The position numbers and the translations under genes were made by a program. Of a DNA stretch of 64,000 bases, positions 57,401 to 64,000 are shown piece by piece (positions within the stretch are counted from its first letter, which is position 1; each line of letters starts with the position of its first letter). Source of the DNA: Bacteroidales bacterium (GTDB lineage Bacteria > Bacteroidota > Bacteroidia > Bacteroidales > UBA4417); assembly GCA_016707785.1 (NCBI GenBank), contig JADJGZ010000053.1, positions 1-64,000 on the forward strand, given 5' to 3'. The notes below the pieces were generated by a model. It was not told the origin of the DNA and made no database searches. It saw only the letters and a list, made by a program, of their open reading frames with translations.

Positions 57401-60400
57401 GCCCGATTTTACTGCCAATGTAACAGCTACAGATAATTGTACCGCTACTCCTTCGCTGGTCATCACTCAATCACCTGCTGCCGGAACACTGGTATCAACA
57501 GGTGTGACTACCGTGACTATCACCGTAACCGATGCTGCAGGGAACTTCAGCACCTGTTCAGCTAACTTTACTGTTACAGATAATATTTCACCCACAATTG
57601 TTACTTGTGCACCTAATCAGTCGGCTTTTGCCAATGCTTCATGCCAGGCTGCTGTGCCGAATTTTACTGCCAATGTAACGGCTACCGATAATTGCACGGC
57701 TACTCCTTCGCTGGTCATCACACAATCACCTGCTGCCGGAACACTGGTATCAACAGGTGTGACTACCGTGACTATCACCGTGACAGATGCTGCCGGGAAT
57801 TTTAGTACGTGCTCTGCAAACTTTACAGTAACCGATAATACTAATCCAACCATCGTTACCTGTGCTCCCAATCAATCGGCCTTTGCCAATGCATCCTGCC
57901 AATCTGCAGTGCCCGATTTTACTGCCAATGTAACAGCTACAGATAATTGCACGGCTACTCCTTCGCTGGTCATCACTCAATCACCCACAGCAGGAACACT
58001 GGTATCAACAGGTGTAACCACTGTAACTATCACCGTAACCGATGCTGCAGGGAATTTTAGTACCTGTTCAGCTAACTTTACTGTTACAGATAATATTTCG
58101 CCCACAATCGTTACCTGTGCACCCAATCAGTCGGCTTTTGCCAATGCATCCTGCCAGTCTGCTGTGCCCAATTTTACTGCCAATGTAACAGCTACCGATA
58201 ATTGCACCGCTACTCCTTCGCTGGTCATCACACAATCACCTGCAGCAGGAACACTGGTATCAACTGGTGTGACTACCGTGACTATCACCGTGACAGATGC
58301 TGCCGGGAATTTCAGTACCTGTTCGGCTAACTTTACTGTAACCGATAATACTAATCCGACCATCGTTACTTGTGCACCCAATCAGTCGGCTTTTGCCAAT
58401 GCTTCATGCCAGTCTGCAGTGCCCGATTTTACTGCCAATGTAACTGCTACCGATAATTGTACCGCTACTCCTTCGCTGGTGATCACACAATCACCAACTG
58501 CCGGAACACTGGTTTCAACAGGTGTAACTACCGTGACCATCACTGTTACTGACGCTGCCGGAAACTTCAGTACCTGTTCGGCTAACTTTACTGTTACTGA
58601 TAATACTGCGCCTACCATCGTAACTTGTCCCGCAACCAGGAATATCGAGGGATGTTCTGCTTCAGCACTGACAAACCCCAATTATTCCCAGGTTTTAACC
58701 CTTGCTGATTACGCAATCTTTTCAGGAGCCGTTAATAATGGATCAGCTAATGATAATTGCGGAATAACAGAGGTTTCTTATCTGGATATAACCACTGGAA
58801 CCTGTCCGGTTGTGGTTACGAGAACATGGTTTATAAAAGATGCCTATGGGAATACTTCAGAATGTGAACAACAAATCAATATTGATGACACAACTGATCC
58901 AGTATTGACCTGTCCATCAAATCTGGAACTAAACACCAATAATGGCAACACATATATTGGAGCGATCGGAAATGCAATAGCAACCGACAACTGCGATTCA
59001 GACATAACAATTACAAATAATGCACCCATATCATTCCCTCTGGGAAATACAATAGTTACCTGGACAGCAACTGATGATTGCGGAAATTCGACAACTTGCG
59101 ATCAGACAGTTTCAGTTTCATCCTTACCAATTATTGCTAATGATGATATAGGTAGTATCATTAATGGATTCACTGGAGGAACTTCAGTTTCGGATGTTTT
59201 GGTAAATGATCTTCTTAATGGACTGCCAGTACAGGCATCCGATATTACCCTTTCCCAGGTCAGTTCTACCAATGCAGGCATCAGCCTGGTTGGGAAGTGC
59301 GTAGTAGTTGCCGCAGGTACTCCTGCCGGAACCTACTCCTCACCTACCAGATCTGTGAAATCCTTAATCCAACAAACTGCGACCAGGCAACAGTTTCGGT
59401 AACTGTGAATGCTGCATCCATTGTGGCCAATGATGATACCGGAACTCCGGTCAATGGATATGCCGGTGGAACTGCTGTTGCCAATGTGCTGGTCAATGAC
59501 CTGCTCAATGGGGTAGCCGTTAATCCATCTGATATTACCCTTTCACAGGTCAGTTCTACCAATCCGGGCATCAGCCTGGTTGGAGGTAGCGTAGTGCCGC
59601 AGGCACTCCGGAACCTCCCTCACCTACCAGATCTGTGAAATTCTCAATCCCACAAACTGCGACCAGGCACGGTTTCCGTGAGTAGTGCCTGCAACTATTG
59701 TAGCAAATGACGATACAGGAACTCCTGTCAATGGTTATACCGGTGGGACCGCAGTTGCCAATGTGCTGGTCAATGACCTGCTCAATGGTGTCGCTGTTGA
59801 TCCATCTGATATTACCCTTTCACAGGTCAGTTCTACCAATCCGGGCATCAGCCTGGTTGGAGGTAGCGTAGTAGTTGCTGCAGGCACTCCTGCCGGAACC
59901 TACTCACTCACTTACCAGATCTGCGAAATTCTGAACCCCACAAACTGTGACCAGGCAACAGTTTCCGTGACTGTGAATGCTGCAACTATTGTGGCTAATG
60001 ATGATACCGGAACTCCTGTCAATGGATATGCCGGTGGGACTGCCGTTGCCGATGTGCTGGTCAATGACCTGCTCAATGGAGTAGCTGTGAACCCATCCGA
60101 AATTACTCTTTCCCAGGTCAGTTCTACCAATGCAGGCATCAGCCTGGTTGGAGGTAGCGTGGTAGTTGCCGCAGGAACTCCTGCCGGAACCTACTCCCTT
60201 ACCTACCAGATCTGTGAAATACTTAATCCTACAAACTGCGACCAGGCAACGGTTTCCGTGACTGTAAATGCTGCATCTATTGTGGCTAATGACGATACAG
60301 GAACTCCTGTCAATGGTTATGCCGGTGGGACTGCAGTTGCCAATGTGCTGGTCAATGACCTGCTCAATGGAGTAGCTGTGAACCCATCCGATATTACCCT

Positions 60401-63400
60401 TTCCCAGGTCAGTTCTACCAATGCAGGCATCAGCCTGGTTGGTGGAAGCGTGGTAGTTGCCGCAGGAACTCCTGCCGGAACCTATTCCCTCACTTACCAG
60501 ATCTGCGAAATTCTTAATCCAACAAATTGCGACCAGGCAACGGTTTCCGTGACTGTAAATGCTGCAACTATTGTGGCTAATGATGATACAGGAACTCCAA
60601 TCAATGGTTATGCCGGTGGGACTGCTGTTGCCAATGTGCTGGTCAATGACCTGCTCAATGGTGTAGCTGTGAACCCATCTGATATTACCCTTTCCCAGGT
60701 CAGTTCTACCAATGCAGGCATCAGCCTGGTTGGAGGTAGCGTAGTAGTTGCCGCAGGTACTCCTGCCGGAACCTACTCCCTCACCTATCAGATCTGTGAA
60801 ATTCTGAACCCCACAAACTGTGACCAGGCAACAGTTTCAGTGACTGTGAATGCTGCAACTATTGTGGCTAATGATGATACCGGAACTCCAATCAATGGTT
60901 ATGCCGGTGGGACTGCAGTTGCCGATGTGCTGGTCAATGACCTGCTCAATGGTGTAGCTGTGAACCCATCCGATATTACCCTTTCCCAGGTCAGTTCTAC
61001 CAATGCAGGCATCAGCCTGGTTGGAGGTAGCGTGGTAGTTGCCGCAGGTACTCCTGCCGGAACCTACTCCCTCACCTACCAGATCTGTGAAATACTTAAT
61101 CCTACAAACTGCGACCAGGCAACAGTTTCAGTGACTGTGAATGCTGCAACTATTGTGGCCAATGATGATACCGGAACTCCTGTCAATGGATATGCCGGTG
61201 GGACTGCCGTAGCCAATGTGCTGGTCAATGACCTGCTCAATGGTGTAGCCGTTAATCCATCCGATATTACCCTTTCACAGGTTAGCTCTACCAATGCAGG
61301 CATCAGCCTGGTGGGTGGAAGTGTAGTAGTTGCCGCAGGTACTCCTGCCGGAACCTACTCCCTCACCTACCAGATCTGTGAAATTCTGAACCCCACAAAC
61401 TGTGACCAGGCAACGGTTTCCGTAACTGTTAATGCTGCAACTATTGTGGCCAATGATGATACCGGAACTCCTGTCAATGGTTATGCCGGTGGAACTGCTG
61501 TTGCCAATGTGCTGGTCAATGACCTGCTCAATGGTGTAGCTGTGAACCCATCTGATATTACTCTTTCCCAGGTTAGTTCTACCAATGCAGGCATCAGCCT
61601 GGTTGGAGGTAGCGTGGTAGTTGCCGCAGGAACTCCTGCCGGAACCTACTCTCTTACCTACCAGATCTGTGAGATACTCAATCCAACAAATTGCGACCAG
61701 GCAACAGTTTCAGTGACTGTGAATGCTGCAACTATTGTGGCTAATGATGATACCGGAACTCCAATCAATGGTTATGCCGGTGGGACTGCAGTTGCCGATG
61801 TGCTGGTCAATGACCTGCTCAATGGAGTAGCTGTGAACCCATCCGAAATTACTCTTTCCCAGGTCAGTTCTACCAATGCAGGTATCAGCCTGGTTGGAGG
61901 TAGCGTGGTAGTTGCCGCAGGAACTCCTGCCGGAACCTACTCCCTCACCTACCAGATCTGTGAAATTCTCAATCCAACAAATTGCGACCAGGCAACGGTT
62001 TCCGTAACTGTGAATGCTGCAACTATTGTGGCCAATGATGATACAGGAACTCCTGTCAATGGTTATGCCGGTGGGACTGCTGTTGCCAATGTGCTGGTCA
62101 ATGACCTGCTCAATGGTGTAGCTGTGAATCCATCCGATATTACCCTTTCCCAGGTCAGTTCTACCAATGCAGGCATCAGCCTGGTTGGAAGTAGCGTGGT
62201 AGTTGCCGCAGGTACTCCTGCCGGAACTTACTCACTTACTTACCAGATCTGCGAAATCCTGAACCCCACAAACTGTGACCAGGCAACAGTTTCAGTGACT
62301 GTGAATGCTGCAACTATTGTGGCCAATGATGATACAGGAACACCTGTCAATGGATATGCCGGTGGGACAGCTGTTGCCGATGTGCTGGTCAATGACCTGC
62401 TCAATGGAGTAGCTGTGAACCCATCCGAAATTACTCTTTCCCAGGTCAGTTCTACCAATGCAGGCATCAGCCTGGTGGGTGGAAGTGTAGTAGTTGCCGC
62501 AGGTACTCCTGCCGGAACCTACTCCCTCACCTATCAGATCTGTGAAATTCTTAACCCCACAAACTGTGACCAGGCAACGGTTTCAGTGACTGTTACCGCT
62601 CCTTCATTAGAAGCAAATGTAGACGCTGGCAGTATAACAGGATGTGAAGGAGGAATTGCTGTTAACAATGTACTGAGCAATGACCTCTTAAATGGCACAG
62701 CAGTAATTCCTGCCGACGTAATTCTTTCAGTTATCACTCCCGCTTCGGATCCCGGAATTGTTTTGAATCCGGCAACCGGAGCTGTTACTGTGGCAAATGG
62801 AACACAGGCTGGCAATTATTCAATAGTTTACCAGATTTGTGAAGTGCTGAATCCAACCATTTGTGATCAGTCAACAGTAACCATCACAATTGTAGACAAT
62901 GAACTACCAACAATAGCTTGTCCACCTGTAGTTAACACAGTTACTGATGCAGGACTTTGCACTGCATCAGGCGTATCGCTTGGAACAGCAATAACTACAG
63001 ACAACTGCCAGGTTTCCTCGCTAACGAATAATGCGCCATCGACTTATCCTGTGGGCAGTACAACCGTTACCTGGACTGTGATGGATGCAAGCGGGCAGAC
63101 AGCTACCTGTGATCAATTGGTCATTGTAACAGATAATCAACCCCCAAGCATTATTTGCCCGGCTAATATCACTGTTCAGGCAAATTCAGGTCAAACCTTT
63201 GCCAGTGGTGTTGAACTGGGAATTCCTGTTACATCCGACAATTGTGGTATTGCATCAACTGTCAATAATAGTCCCACGCAGTTCCCGTTAGGTATAACAT
63301 GGGTTACCTGGACAGTAACTGATATTAATGGCCTGAGTGATACCTGTCATCAGTCAGTTTTGGTTACAGATAATCAACTACCTGTAATCCTTTGTCCACC

Positions 63401-64000
63401 AACCATAACAATCAGTTGCATAACAGAACTGCCGCCTGCTTATTCAACTTATACCGAATTTGTAAATGCCGGAGGATCAGCATCGGATAATGATGGCATA
63501 AATCCGGCAACATTTAGCCTTGAAAGTGAAACGTCCAATAATCAAAGCTGTCCGGAAACGATTAGCAGGGTTTATAAGATAGCTGACAACAGTAATAATT
63601 ATAGTTCTTGCACTCAGGTTATAATTATAGATGATGAGATAAATCCAACATTGGTTGTTCCCGCTGCTGTTATTGTTTCATGCAGTGATGTTCCTGATGT
63701 AGGCACTGCGACAGCAAGTGATAATTGCGATACCAATCCGTTAGTCACCTATTTGGGAGAAACACGAGTTGATGGAGACTGCGCTGGAGAATACACGCTA
63801 ACACGCACATGGACAGCAACGGATGCTTGTGGAAACACTTCTTCTGCTTCCCAGACCATCAACGTTCAGGACATTTCAGCTCCGGTGATTGTGATGCTAC
63901 CGTCAACAATGACCATCGATTGTCCGGCTACACCAGAATTTGCAACAGCTACTGCTACCGATGAATGCGGTTCTGCTTTCACCTTAACTTATGAAGATGT
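51460..64000 (+). CDS. Giant secreted repeat protein, start intact, several frameshifts, 3' end outside the window
   Basis: ATG at 51460 (MKSFTQTNVLLALLIMLGIE), signal peptide to about residue 25. Then a choice-of-anchor L domain (LVQNLLVTGCLTASNIRFGY to about 52430), a Calx-beta-like part (52490-52800), SprB-type repeats and Ig/PKD-like domains (52800-54000: TITVNATGGSGSYLYSINNG), 18 HYR-like units (54007-58598), two HYR-like domains (58600-59135), 12 units of a second repeat (59139-62615), one degenerate unit, and further HYR-like domains to the window end. More than 4,100 codons. Breaks at about 54505, 55646, 56058, 56574, 59336 and 59595-59690. Cys pairs in each HYR unit suggest a rigid cell-surface fibre. 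Likely adhesion or gliding-type surface protein (SprB-like), exported by T9SS; the sorting domain should lie beyond 64000. Confidence 0.85.
54007..58598 (+). repeat. Eighteen tandem 255-bp (85-residue) HYR-like repeats
   Basis: Counted with the word GGCTTTTGCC (or AGCTTTTGCC) that occurs once per unit, first at 54051 and last at 58388. Thirteen of the 17 spacings are exactly 255; the others are +1 (54306 to 54562), +1 (55582 to 55838), -1 (55838 to 56092) and +1 (56347 to 56603). Each unit encodes CAPNQSAFANASCQ, DNCTATPSLVITQSP and TVTDAAGNFSTCSANFTVTD, i.e. four Cys. Units differ in a few switchable words (TAPTIV/ISPTIV/TNPTIV; QAAVP/QSAVP; ATDNC/ANDNC). Confidence 0.97.
59139..62615 (+). 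repeat. Twelve tandem 291-bp (97-residue) repeats, second family
   Basis: Anchored on GTGCTGGTCAATGAC, at 59486, 59763, 60054 and then every 291 bases to 62382; a divergent first unit has its anchor at 59196. Each unit encodes NDDTGTPVNGYAGGTAVANV, LVNDLLNGVAVNPSDITLSQ, GTPAGTYSLTYQICEILNPT and CDQATVSV. Spacing 59196-59486 is 290 and 59486-59763 is 277, marking small losses. A thirteenth unit (62616 on) is degenerate. They look like cadherin/Ig-type beta domains; family not certain. Confidence 0.95.

Noticed and set aside
54154..58681. Minus-strand frames of 75-99 codons repeating every 255 bases
   Set aside because: They are antisense shadows of the HYR-like repeat array with identical period and no independent features.
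59344..62815. Minus-strand frames of 75-93 codons in the 291-bp array
   Set aside because: Antisense shadows of the second repeat family.

Overview
The window reads as a chromosomal segment of an uncultured, free-living or gut Bacteroidota (Bacteroidales-like) bacterium. The evidence is a SusC/SusD pair, several C-terminal type IX secretion (T9SS) sorting domains, SprB-type repeats, a FucI/FucK cluster, and at least eight TAnnTTTG elements (the Bacteroidota -7 promoter box) sitting just upstream of genes. All calls come from reading the sequence; no database search was run.

Layout. 1-6.6 kb (minus): an AT-rich type I restriction-modification locus hsdR-hsdM-hsdS followed by a restriction-associated AAA ATPase, all broken by small indels. 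6.9-8.5 kb: a broken AlbA_2/Schlafen-type ATP-binding regulator with a tetrapeptide-repeat linker. 8.7-13.7 kb: an L-fucose catabolic operon (fucI, fucK, class II aldolase) with a divergent AraC regulator. 14-19.2 kb: DUF302 protein, a secreted GH51-like arabinofuranosidase, a GT-C membrane glycosyltransferase and a T9SS cargo protein. 19.4-35.4 kb (plus): a polysaccharide-utilisation locus with two related DUF5005/DUF4185-like proteins, a GntR regulator, SusC, SusD, a mannose-6-phosphate-isomerase-like protein, a ROK sugar kinase, an MFS sugar permease, an esterase and a GH38-like alpha-mannosidase. Together these would release, import, phosphorylate and isomerise mannose (inference).

35.7-51 kb is mostly housekeeping: a secreted GDSL hydrolase, TrhO and two dihydrouridine synthases (tRNA modification), a HAD hydrolase, an NtrC-type regulator, a CPBP protease, an ExbB/ExbD/ExbD energiser operon, tRNA-Ser(GGA), a Fur-type regulator next to bacterioferritin and a 1-Cys peroxiredoxin, asparaginase and TatD nuclease. 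Intergenic spaces here hold low-complexity arrays built on GGAGATG, GGATTGC and CATTTT words.

51.46-64 kb and beyond: one giant secreted gene (more than 4,100 codons in the window, 3' end missing). It has a choice-of-anchor L head, SprB-like repeats, 18 tandem 255-bp HYR-like repeats and 12 tandem 291-bp repeats. Because these repeats are nearly identical they act as an internal ruler, showing single-base indels at exact places. Similar frame breaks occur in many genes of the window, densest at the left end, so many may be consensus errors rather than true decay; raw reads would settle it.
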